NCBI GenBank assembly: GCA_020436955.1
Contig: JAGQWW010000083.1
Coordinates: 1 to 9,032, forward strand
Reading direction: 5' to 3'
Source of the DNA: Saprospiraceae bacterium
GTDB lineage: Bacteria > Bacteroidota > Bacteroidia > Chitinophagales > Saprospiraceae
DNA: 9,032 nucleotides
This document shows, piece by piece, positions 1-5,650 of the stretch; within the stretch, counting starts at the first letter, position 1; every line of letters begins with the position of its first letter. The position numbers and the translations under genes were made by a program. Under the pieces are notes generated by a model. That model was given only the letters and a program-made list of their open reading frames with translations. It ran no database searches and had not been told where the DNA came from.

Positions 1-101
1 TTAAAGCTGTTACAGAAAATGGAGAGGTTATTTATGTAAAAAACTATTTCAAAGAAAAAGGATACTACACCATAAAAAAAAAAAAAAAAATGGCATGGTA
101 A
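1..101 (+). CDS. 3' end of an unrecognised protein (partial, enters from the left edge)
   Basis: Reading from base 3, a frame stays open for 32 codons and ends in TAA at 99-101. The visible tail contains ENGEVIYVKNYFKEKGYY, then a run of lysines encoded by a poly(A) tract (74-90), then Met-Ala-Trp. The mixed hydrophobic and charged composition before the tract looks like real protein, but there are too few residues to name a family. The stop is directly followed by the stop of the convergent DUF4129 gene at 102-104. Because the last codons lie on a 17-A homopolymer, the true C-terminus is uncertain: one A fewer would move the stop to 130-132, and one A more to 134-136. A non-coding reading is possible but less likely. 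Confidence 0.5.
   Translation, partial: KAVTENGEVIYVKNYFKEKGYYTIKKKKKMAW
74..90. repeat. 17-base poly(A) tract (T17 on the minus strand)
   Basis: Seventeen consecutive A occupy 74-90, inside the last codons of the left-edge gene and 12 bases beyond the stop of the minus-strand DUF4129 gene. On the minus strand it is a T17 run, which could help end the DUF4129 transcript, although I see no stable hairpin just before it. Tracts this long are prone to replication and transcription slippage and to length errors in sequencing. Confidence 0.95.
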
Positions 102-830
102 TCAGACTACTTTTTGCACTGAAATGGCCTGATTAAACTTATGAAAAAGTGCTTTTTGGTCTGAATATCCCTGTTCAAAGACGGGTTTCTCGCCAAACCA
201 GGCATCTTCATACAATCGGCTTAACGTTTTGAAGGTAGGTCGGATTTCTTCATTTTCTATTTCCCAATAGTATTGCAGGTTGGTTTTTTCCTTTTTCCAG
301 ACAATATGCCCGTATTCCTGCAAATTTTGAAGCACAGTTATGAACAACAATCGTATAGCAAGGCGATAATTTCCGGCCTTTTCAGCATTGGTCAAGGCAT
401 CGTCCAACACTTCTTCCATCAATTCTTCTTCTTCCGCATTTTCCGCATAAGAAACTGAGGACTTGTCCAGTTTCTTGTCACTCCGGGCAAACAGCGGATC
501 CCCCGTCAAAATTTTATATAAAATAAATGCGATAGCAGCGACTCCCAGGATAATTAATATCCATTTAATAACCTCTGCGGTCCTACCTATTGATTCAAAA
601 TCAGGTAATTCCTGGTCTAATTCTTCCTCTTTCTTCTCTTTTGGAATGTTCTCAGAATATTCCAAACCGCTGGTTGCTTCCTTCCATTTTTCGCGGTCGA
701 TTTGTCTTACTTCCACTTCTTCCATGACAGGATATTCCTCCACCGCTTCCTCCATCCATACCAGGCTATCCTGGGATGAAGCAGAAATCGTAGAAAACAA
801 AATTATTAGCAGAAAAATAAAAGTCCTCAT
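102..830 (-). CDS. DUF4129-domain membrane-anchored protein
   Basis: 242 residues. The N-terminus (MRTFIFLLIILFSTISASSQ) is a typical signal peptide, probably cleaved near residue 20. An acidic, Lys/Glu-rich extracytoplasmic stretch follows (about 21-85), then one membrane helix (about 88-107). The C-terminal part (about 135-215) matches the DUF4129 pattern: a helix NYRLAIRLLFITVLQNL, an I-W-K-K-E-K-T-N segment and an aromatic YEDAWFG near 207-213. The predicted topology puts the acidic stretch outside and DUF4129 in the cytoplasm. The biochemical role of DUF4129 is unknown. In Bacteroidota such proteins often sit in clusters with MoxR-type ATPases and DUF58 proteins; none of these is adjacent here, since the next gene upstream is a divergent HD protein and the gene downstream converges. 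The start at 828-830 is chosen because it supplies the signal peptide. Family assignment is fairly firm, function open. Confidence 0.75.
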   Translation of the reverse strand: MRTFIFLLIILFSTISASSQDSLVWMEEAVEEYPVMEEVEVRQIDREKWKEATSGLEYSENIPKEKKEEELDQELPDFESIGRTAEVIKWILIILGVAAIAFILYKILTGDPLFARSDKKLDKSSVSYAENAEEEELMEEVLDDALTNAEKAGNYRLAIRLLFITVLQNLQEYGHIVWKKEKTNLQYYWEIENEEIRPTFKTLSRLYEDAWFGEKPVFEQGYSDQKALFHKFNQAISVQKVV

Positions 831-1089
831 ATGGTGCAGAAGCGTAATTCAATGCCTTTCAAAAGGTAAATTTAATTTTTTATTGGCAGCATACAATTTT
901 GAAATTCCGTTTAATGTTAAAATCAGCAAAACCAAGTAAGGCCTTAAACAACCTAATTGCAAACCCTGTTACATATTTTTCCATTACGGTTTGGAATTAA
1001 GGGAAAAAGTGGCCAACTTGTAATCACCCTAAAATAATGTAGTACCCAAAACCAATGAAAGCCATTCCTGTAATGGAATGTAAAGATTT
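831..1089. other. 259-base divergent spacer between the DUF4129 gene and the HD-domain gene
   Basis: This AT-rich non-coding stretch must hold the promoters of both flanking genes. I see no exact TAnnTTTG box on either strand. The nearest matches each carry one extra spacer base: TACCTTTTG on the minus strand (860-868) facing the DUF4129 gene, and TACGGTTTG on the plus strand (985-993) facing the HD gene. In both, the nearest upstream TTG lies about 25 bases away, longer than the usual 19-21, so neither is called as a promoter. The spacer ends in a small inverted repeat described separately. Confidence 0.6.
1063..1080 (+). repeat. small inverted repeat just upstream of the HD-domain gene
   Basis: CATTCC (1063-1068) and GGAATG (1075-1080) are perfect inverted copies around a 6-base loop, ending 9 bases before the ATG at 1090. 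If the transcript includes this segment, a short hairpin would sit where the ribosome docks. Six pairs can easily arise by chance, so a regulatory role is only a possibility. Confidence 0.3.
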
Positions 1090-1698
1090 ATGGAATCCCT
1101 GAAAGACAAAACCAAATTGGTTGCAAAAAACCCTTCTTATAAGGATCTGCTCCAGGCTGATCCCCTACAACTCTTGCGTCCGGAAAATGATATTGAATTT
1201 GAATTATTGCACCAGCCATCCTTCCAAAAGGGTCTGGAATGGGGTATACCAAGATTTGGACACCCGGAAGGAAAAGTGCTTTTACACATCAGGGAAGTCT
1301 TAGACAATATTGACAAATTACAACTCGACGAAAAGGTAAGACAACAACTTCGCACTATCGCCTTTGCTCACGACACCTTTAAATACAAGGAGGAAAAAGG
1401 AAATCCCAGAGATTGGACCAAACACCACGGTGCCCTGGCCAGAAAATTCATGGAAAAATTTACCCATGAACGAGAAACGCTGGACATCATCGAGCTCCAT
1501 GATGAAGCCTACCACGTCTGGTGCCTTGAATTTTATCATAAACAACCCGGCGCTGCAGCGCAAAGACTGGATGAATTACTTGTGAGGATTGAAGATATCA
1601 TTCCCTTGTATCACCAGTTTTTTAAGGTGGATACACAAACAGGTGATAAAAACCAGGCACCATTGCGCTGGTTTGAAGAGCGATTTAAAAATGGGTAA
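1090..1698 (+). CDS. HD-domain protein, putative metal-dependent phosphohydrolase
   Basis: 202 residues, soluble, with no signal peptide. Residues about 54-145 carry HD-superfamily features: GHPEGKVLLH (His58, His66), the paired His94-Asp95 in AFAHDTFK, the doublet His112-His113, and His137-Asp138 in ELHDEAYH. The GHPEG motif and spacing recall the HD domains attached to some tRNA nucleotidyltransferases, but no nucleotidyltransferase domain is present. HD proteins generally bind one or two divalent metals and cleave phosphoesters or phosphoanhydrides; the substrate here cannot be read from the sequence. An in-frame TAA at 1081-1083 makes the ATG at 1090 the only reasonable start. The gene is transcribed away from the DUF4129 gene, and its TAA (1696-1698) directly abuts the tadA stop. 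Superfamily assignment is good, specific function unknown. Confidence 0.75.
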   Translation: MESLKDKTKLVAKNPSYKDLLQADPLQLLRPENDIEFELLHQPSFQKGLEWGIPRFGHPEGKVLLHIREVLDNIDKLQLDEKVRQQLRTIAFAHDTFKYKEEKGNPRDWTKHHGALARKFMEKFTHERETLDIIELHDEAYHVWCLEFYHKQPGAAAQRLDELLVRIEDIIPLYHQFFKVDTQTGDKNQAPLRWFEERFKNG

Positions 1699-2151
1699 TT
1701 AATTTCTTCTCACTTTAAAAAAGTCTGAAATCAAAGCACTGCATTTTTCTCGCAAAATGCCAAACTCTACTTTGGTTTTAGGATGCAGTAAGGCTCTTCC
1801 AAATCGCTCGAATCCTCTTTTTTCATCTTCTGCAGCATATACCAGTTTGCCCAGCTGACCCCATGACAAGGCTCCGGCACACATCACACAGGGCTCTAGT
1901 GTTACGTACAAAGTACATTCGGTCAAATATTTACTGCCCAGGTGTTGAGAGGCTGCTGTCATGGCTATAATTTCTGCGTGAGCAGTTACATCATGCAGGA
2001 GTTCGGTTTGATTATGCGCTCTCGCAATAATCTGATTATTACAAACTACCACTGCGCCAACAGGTACTTCACCTTCCTGGTATGCTTTTTCAGCTTCTTT
2101 AAAAGCCTGGTTCATAAAATACTCATCGCTAAATACGGTCAAGCCAGACAT
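1699..2151 (-). CDS. tadA: tRNA-specific adenosine deaminase TadA
   Basis: 150 residues. The enzyme deaminates the wobble adenosine (A34) of tRNA-Arg(ACG) to inosine in the cytoplasm, letting one tRNA read several arginine codons. The cytidine/deoxycytidylate deaminase fold is clear: GEVPVGAVVV (27-36), zinc ligand His58 with proton-shuttle Glu60 in TAHAE, and zinc ligands Cys88 and Cys91 in LEPCVMCAGA. His46-Asn47 precedes the active site as usual. An in-frame upstream start would give 164 residues, but the extra residues (MFSLEFYFYIKNNF) are low-complexity and unlike the family, whereas the ATG at 2149-2151 gives the usual start just ahead of FSDEYFM. The gene converges with the HD gene with no intergenic base and diverges from guaB. 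No TAnnTTTG box is visible upstream. TadA is essential in many bacteria. Confidence 0.93.
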   Translation of the reverse strand: MSGLTVFSDEYFMNQAFKEAEKAYQEGEVPVGAVVVCNNQIIARAHNQTELLHDVTAHAEIIAMTAASQHLGSKYLTECTLYVTLEPCVMCAGALSWGQLGKLVYAAEDEKRGFERFGRALLHPKTKVEFGILREKCSALISDFFKVRRN

Positions 2152-2190
2152 AAAATTATTTTTAATATAAAAATAGAACTCTAAGGAAAA

Positions 2191-2218
2191 CAATCAGTTG
2201 GAGCCTTCCAATTGACTG
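2191..2218. repeat. dyad symmetry / potential stem-loop in the tadA-guaB spacer
   Basis: CAATCAGTTGGA (2191-2202) and TCCAATTGACTG (2207-2218) can pair over 12 positions with one A-C mismatch and one G-U wobble around the 4-base loop GCCT. It lies between divergent genes, so a terminator of either gene is not expected here. It could be an operator or, if tadA transcription starts further right, a hairpin in the tadA leader. On the minus strand the right arm is followed by TTTTCC, a weak T-run. The symmetry is seen; the function is inferred. Confidence 0.45.
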
Positions 2219-2289
2219 CAAGGAAAAAAATTTCTGCAAATTTGAAAATTCTTTGAAAAGAGCCTTTCATTTTTGGAATCAATTTTCCA

Positions 2290-2297
2290 TACCTTTG
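2290..2297 (+). promoter_or_regulatory. guaB promoter, -7 box TACCTTTG
   Basis: TACCTTTG is an exact match to the Bacteroidota -7 consensus TAnnTTTG. It ends only 3 bases before the guaB ATG at 2301, so transcription should begin at or within a few bases of the start codon. The -33 element is weaker: TTTC at 2265-2268 has the right spacing (21 bases), while TTTG at 2272-2275 is too close (14 bases). The box implies a leaderless or almost leaderless mRNA and argues against any translation start further upstream. Confidence 0.65.
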
Positions 2298-2300
2298 CAC

Positions 2301-3794
2301 ATGGAACGCATCAAAGAACTACCAATCCAAGTCCAGGAAAAATTTCTTGGCGAATCGCTTACATTCGACGACGTACTTTTAGTACCTGCCTATTCAGACG
2401 TTTTACCACGTGAAGTTGATATTACCACACAATTAACCCGCAATCTTAAGATCAACGTGCCTATCGTTTCTGCAGCGATGGACACAGTGACCGATAAAGG
2501 TCTGGCAATTGCTATGGCCAGACAGGGTGGTATTGGTATCATCCACAAAAACATGTCCATTGAAGAACAGGCAGAACAAGTCAGAAGTGTAAAAAGATCG
2601 GAAAGCGGGATGATCATTGATCCTGTGACGCTTCGTATTGACGCCACTGTCGGTGACGCTTTGCAATTGATGAAGCGATTTAGCATTGGAGGTATTCCAA
2701 TCGTAGATGAAAACAACCACCTAATAGGTATCCTTACCAACCGTGACCTTCGTTTCGAGACCCGAAACGCAAGACCGGTACGCGAGGTAATGACTTCTTC
2801 TAATCTTATTACCGCTCCGGTGGGTACTGATTTGGAGAAGGCAAGGGACATTCTACAGCAAAATAAAATTGAAAAACTTCCTGTAGTTGAAAAATCCGGC
2901 AAATTGGTCGGACTGATCACCTATAAGGACATCATGAAAGTAAAAGACTATCCAAATTCCTGTAAGGATTCCTATGGACGTTTGGTAGTCGGAGCTGCAG
3001 TAGGGGTTACCCGCGATATGATGGAACGTGTTTCAGCACTGGTAAATGTAGCGGTCGATGTCATTTGTATCGACACTGCTCATGGTCATTCGCAAGGTGT
3101 TTTGGATGCAGTGAAAGAGGTAAAAGCGCATTTCCCGGACCTACAGGTAGTAGGTGGAAATGTGGCTACAGGAGCAGGTGCCAAGGCTTTGGTTGATGCC
3201 GGCGCAGATGGTGTAAAAGTGGGGGTTGGTCCTGGAAGTATCTGTACTACCAGAGTAGTGGCCGGAACTGGTGTTGCGCAATTATCTGCAATTTATAATG
3301 CAAAAGAAGCCATCAAACATACCGGTGTTCCGGTTATCGGAGATGGTGGTATCCGCTATTCTGGTGATATTGTAAAAGCTTTGGTAGCAGGTGCTGACAC
3401 TATTATGGCAGGTTCACTATTTGCCGGTGTAGAAGAAGCACCAGGAGAAACCATCATATTTGATGGCAGAAAATTCAAGGTTTATCGCGGTATGGGTTCG
3501 CTTAGTGCAATGGCCCTTGGTTCAAAAGACCGCTATTTCCAGGATGTGGAAGATGACTTGAAAAAGTTGGTACCGGAAGGAATTGAAGGAAGAGTACCAT
3601 TTAAAGGTTCGCTTGCGGAAGTAATGGTACAATATATCGGAGGCTTAAGAGCAGGTATGGGTTATGCAGGCGCTCCAACTATCAGGGATTTGCAGGAAGC
3701 ACAATTTGTGCGTATAACCAATGCCGGATTCCTTGAAAGCCATCCACACAATATTACCATTACCAAGGAAGCTCCGAATTATAGTCGAAGATAA
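2301..3794 (+). CDS. guaB: inosine-5'-monophosphate dehydrogenase (IMPDH)
   Basis: 497 residues, usual length for bacterial IMPDH. It oxidises IMP to XMP with NAD+, the rate-limiting step towards GMP. Two CBS domains (about 107-152 and 164-216) are inserted in the (beta/alpha)8 barrel and normally bind regulatory nucleotides. Catalytic features are intact: the Cys loop GVGPGSICTTR with Cys315, the IMP-phosphate segment GDGGIRYSGD (347-356), IMAGSLFAG (368-376), YRGMGS (395-400), the mobile flap with Arg411-Tyr412 in KDRYF, and EGRVPFKG (429-436). The ATG at 2301 is chosen over an in-frame TTG at 2253 because the family normally begins near EKFLGESLTFDDVLL, and because the -7 box at 2290-2297 would place the TTG upstream of the transcript. 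The gene stands alone: tadA diverges on the left and the redoxin gene converges on the right. No guaA is adjacent. Confidence 0.96.
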   Translation: MERIKELPIQVQEKFLGESLTFDDVLLVPAYSDVLPREVDITTQLTRNLKINVPIVSAAMDTVTDKGLAIAMARQGGIGIIHKNMSIEEQAEQVRSVKRSESGMIIDPVTLRIDATVGDALQLMKRFSIGGIPIVDENNHLIGILTNRDLRFETRNARPVREVMTSSNLITAPVGTDLEKARDILQQNKIEKLPVVEKSGKLVGLITYKDIMKVKDYPNSCKDSYGRLVVGAAVGVTRDMMERVSALVNVAVDVICIDTAHGHSQGVLDAVKEVKAHFPDLQVVGGNVATGAGAKALVDAGADGVKVGVGPGSICTTRVVAGTGVAQLSAIYNAKEAIKHTGVPVIGDGGIRYSGDIVKALVAGADTIMAGSLFAGVEEAPGETIIFDGRKFKVYRGMGSLSAMALGSKDRYFQDVEDDLKKLVPEGIEGRVPFKGSLAEVMVQYIGGLRAGMGYAGAPTIRDLQEAQFVRITNAGFLESHPHNITITKEAPNYSRR

Positions 3795-3803
3795 TTTCAA
3801 GTG

Positions 3804-3828
3804 TCGAGTGACGAAATTCGAGTGACGA
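3804..3828. repeat. 11-base direct repeat after guaB
   Basis: TCGAGTGACGA occurs at 3804-3814 and again at 3818-3828, three bases apart, giving a 14-base period. It lies 10 bases after the guaB stop. The repeat has no dyad symmetry, so it is not itself a terminator. It may belong to a family of short dispersed intergenic repeats, which cannot be tested within one window. Confidence 0.8.
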
Positions 3829-3837
3829 GTATTTTTG

Positions 3838-3868
3838 CCGGCTACCGGCTAGCGTAAACCGGCTACCG
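3838..3868. repeat. CCGGCTA heptamer repeats in the guaB-redoxin spacer
   Basis: CCGGCTA is present in tandem at 3838-3844 and 3845-3851, with a third copy at 3859-3865 that is followed by CCG. CCGG is self-complementary, so short 4-pair hairpins such as CCGG-CTA-CCGG can form, and this is the most G+C-rich patch in the local spacer. It sits between convergent genes where a bidirectional terminator would be useful, but no long stem followed by a T-run is seen in either direction. Confidence 0.75.
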
Positions 3869-3871
3869 AAC

Positions 3872-4420
3872 CTAATAAGATTTTACACAGCATTTGGCCA
3901 GCTTGACATAGTCAGGTCTGGCCGATGCTACTTTATGGATGTAGCTGTCTTTTATTTCCCCGTTTTGAATTATGAAAATTCCGGGCATCTGTGTGCTGTC
4001 ACCCAGGCTTTCATTTTTGATAGGTGCACCGTGTCCATGTACCACGGCTGCGTCAAATCCACGAATCCAGGTACTTAGGCCGAACAACTGAGTGAAGGTT
4101 CCCTTACCCAGTCCGAAGGTTTTATAGTAACGCTGTTCAGGATCAGAAATGTGTAGTGAACCCTGGAGGTTATATTTTTTAAAATACCGTTCAGCAATAT
4201 CGTCTTCGGCCATGTGAACGAAAACAAGCTTCAGCCCCAGGGCTTCAATTTCTTCCCTTTTTTGAGAAATGTCAGAAAGGGATTCACGGCAGAAGGTACA
4301 TCCAAAATGACGAAGGAAAACCAGCATTACCGGATGATCCCTGGAAGTATCATACAGACTACGACCCTGATTGGTCATCATCTCTTCAAAATACTCCTGT
4401 TCAATGGTACGCAATAACAT
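3872..4420 (-). CDS. SelL/AhpC-TSA_2-like thioredoxin-fold redox protein
   Basis: 182 residues, no signal peptide, probably cytoplasmic. A thioredoxin-like fold is suggested by the strand HPVMLVFLRHFG leading to Cys41-Thr-Phe-Cys44, followed by a helix, the strand LKLVFVH, the ISDPEQRYYKTFGLGKG segment (91-107) and a cis-Pro region QMPGIFII (144-151). This order matches the peroxiredoxin-like AhpC-TSA_2/SelL group, in which some relatives carry selenocysteine at the CxxC; here both positions are ordinary Cys. A second pair, Cys177-Cys178, lies near the C-terminus and might be a resolving or relay thiol pair. Reduction of peroxides or protein disulfides is inferred from the fold, with no known substrate. 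The gene has its own candidate promoter and a 175-base gap from upstream mdh, which ends in a terminator, so it is probably transcribed alone. Confidence 0.8.
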   Translation of the reverse strand: MLLRTIEQEYFEEMMTNQGRSLYDTSRDHPVMLVFLRHFGCTFCRESLSDISQKREEIEALGLKLVFVHMAEDDIAERYFKKYNLQGSLHISDPEQRYYKTFGLGKGTFTQLFGLSTWIRGFDAAVVHGHGAPIKNESLGDSTQMPGIFIIQNGEIKDSYIHKVASARPDYVKLAKCCVKSY

Positions 4421-4431
4421 GGATATACTAA

Positions 4432-4446
4432 TTTGAGCTAGTCAAA
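4432..4446. repeat. short inverted repeat upstream of the redoxin start
   Basis: TTTGA (4432-4436) and TCAAA (4442-4446) flank GCTAG, forming a 15-base near-palindrome 11 bases before the redoxin ATG and between it and the candidate -7 box. It might be a small operator, but five pairs in AT-rich sequence is weak support. Confidence 0.25.
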
Positions 4447-4467
4447 CAATAACATAATCACAAAGTT

Positions 4468-4475
4468 CAAAAATA
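4468..4475 (-). promoter_or_regulatory. candidate -7 box TATTTTTG for the redoxin gene
   Basis: On the minus strand the bases read TATTTTTG, matching TAnnTTTG, 47 bases upstream of the redoxin ATG. The expected transcript would have a leader of about 40 bases. No clear TTTG is seen at the -33 distance, and T-rich matches are easily met by chance, so this is a candidate only. Confidence 0.4.
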
Positions 4476-4527
4476 TATTCGGGTAGAAAATTCCTGATTT
4501 AGGAAAGGTATAAGGCAAAAATAACAA

Positions 4528-4551
4528 AAGCCAACCCGAAAGGATTGGCTT
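4528..4551 (-). terminator. Rho-independent terminator of mdh
   Basis: AAGCCAA (4528-4534) and TTGGCTT (4545-4551) form a 7-pair stem. After one mismatch, two further C-G pairs close a four-base loop. On the minus strand the stem is followed by TTGTTATTTTTG, a T-rich tail. It lies 44 bases past the mdh stop and before the redoxin gene promoter, so it should separate the two transcripts. On the plus strand the hairpin is followed by TCTGCAG, so it works best in the minus direction. Confidence 0.75.
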
Positions 4552-4595
4552 CTGCAGTTAGTTTTTTTATCGTCTTGAAGATTATGACGCTTGTT

Positions 4596-5528
4596 TTACA
4601 AATTCATATTGTCATAAACATTCATTACTTCTCTAACATGACCTGCTGACTCATTCAACAATGCCATCTCATCAGCATTCAATTTCAATTCGATAACTTC
4701 TTCGATACCGTTTTTGCCCAATTTCACCGGTACACCCAGGAAGATATCATTCAAACCGTACTCGCCATTCAGTTGTACACAACATGGGAAGATGCGGTTC
4801 TCATCTTTAACAATTGCTTCTACCATTTGAGCAGCTGCTGCACCTGGTGCATACCAAGCAGAAGTACCCATCAATTTCACCAATTCTCCACCACCAACTT
4901 TCGTACGGTCAACAATAGCAGTAAGTGTAGCATCGTCGATCATCTCAGTTACAGGAATACCACCTACTGTAGTGTATCTTGGAAGTGGCACCATAGTATC
5001 ACCATGTCCACCCATTAATACTGCCTGAATATCTTTAGGGCTTACGTTCAATTCAGTCGCTAAAAAAGCACGGTAACGAGCAGTATCAAGGATACCGGCC
5101 ATACCAAATACTTTATTGGAAGGAAGACCTGCTGCTTTGAAAGCTGCATAAGTCATTACATCCAATGGATTTGAAACCACTATGATGATAGGATCTTTTG
5201 AGTACTGAAGGATTGATTCAGTAACAGATTTTACAATCTTTGCGTTGGTACCAATTAGATCATCACGGCTCATACCAGGCTTACGAGGAATCCCTGCAGT
5301 AATTACCACTACATCAGAATTGGCAGTGTCCTTATAATCATCAGTACCTTTAAGTGCTGTGCTATAATAATCGATTGGAGCTTGCTGCCAGCTATCAAGG
5401 GCCTTACCCTTTGCCACATCGCCTGCGATATCCAATAAAACTACTTCTTTAACAATGTCTTTATGCGCAAGGACATTTCCAACAGTTGCCCCTACATTTC
5501 CGGCACCAATTACGGTAACTTTTGCCAT
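4596..5528 (-). CDS. mdh: malate dehydrogenase, LDH-like type
   Basis: 310 residues, typical of the LDH-like (type 3) malate dehydrogenases found in Bacteroidota. It interconverts malate and oxaloacetate with NAD(H) in the TCA cycle, in the cytoplasm. The Rossmann motif GAGNVG (8-13) and Asp33, which favours NAD over NADP, are present. Substrate residues Arg82 and Arg88 lie in the loop IPRKPGMSRDD, where Arg82 marks dicarboxylate (malate) rather than lactate use. The dyad Asp148 (GILDTARYR, with Arg151) and His175 (GGHGDTMVPL) is intact. The ATG at 5526-5528 starts directly on the conserved MAKVTVIGAGNVG. A -7 box lies upstream at 5578-5585 and a terminator downstream, so it is probably a single-gene unit, diverging from ade. 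Confidence 0.96.
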   Translation of the reverse strand: MAKVTVIGAGNVGATVGNVLAHKDIVKEVVLLDIAGDVAKGKALDSWQQAPIDYYSTALKGTDDYKDTANSDVVVITAGIPRKPGMSRDDLIGTNAKIVKSVTESILQYSKDPIIIVVSNPLDVMTYAAFKAAGLPSNKVFGMAGILDTARYRAFLATELNVSPKDIQAVLMGGHGDTMVPLPRYTTVGGIPVTEMIDDATLTAIVDRTKVGGGELVKLMGTSAWYAPGAAAAQMVEAIVKDENRIFPCCVQLNGEYGLNDIFLGVPVKLGKNGIEEVIELKLNADEMALLNESAGHVREVMNVYDNMNL

Positions 5529-5577
5529 GATGGTTTTTGATTTTATTTGATTCTAAAATGGTTTTTTAAACGGTCCG

Positions 5578-5585
5578 CAAAAGTA
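5578..5585 (-). promoter_or_regulatory. mdh promoter, -7 box TACTTTTG
   Basis: The minus strand reads TACTTTTG, an exact TAnnTTTG match, 49 bases ahead of the mdh ATG. At the expected distance (19-base spacer) the minus strand has TTTA (5605-5608), three of four matches to the -33 TTTG. The predicted leader is about 40-45 bases and AT-rich, without a Shine-Dalgarno sequence, as is common in this phylum. Confidence 0.55.
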
Positions 5586-5650
5586 AAAAAAATTGCCCCC
5601 CTGCTAAAGGTTAAGCCAACAACATTTGTCAATTTTTCACTTATTTCTCA

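Noticed and set aside
463..939. 158-codon plus-strand open frame opposite the DUF4129 gene
   Set aside because: It is serine- and isoleucine-rich in the way of an antisense shadow, while the minus strand gives a coherent signal peptide, membrane helix and known domain.
2152..2193. 14-residue N-terminal extension of TadA
   Set aside because: It is low-complexity AT-rich coding and the family start fits the internal ATG at 2149-2151.
2253..2300. N-terminal extension of IMPDH from an in-frame TTG
   Set aside because: The extra 16 residues do not resemble the family, and the exact -7 box at 2290-2297 would place them upstream of the transcript.
2390..2920. 176-codon minus-strand open frame opposite guaB
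   Set aside because: It lies wholly inside the strongly conserved guaB coding region and resembles no known family.
3838..3868. Bidirectional terminator between guaB and the redoxin gene
   Set aside because: The CCGGCTA copies are direct repeats forming only 4-pair stems, and neither strand has a T-run after them.
4571..4589. CGTC...GACG inverted repeat next to the mdh stop as a terminator
   Set aside because: The stem is four pairs, and on the minus strand it is followed by A, not T; the hairpin at 4528-4551 is far better.
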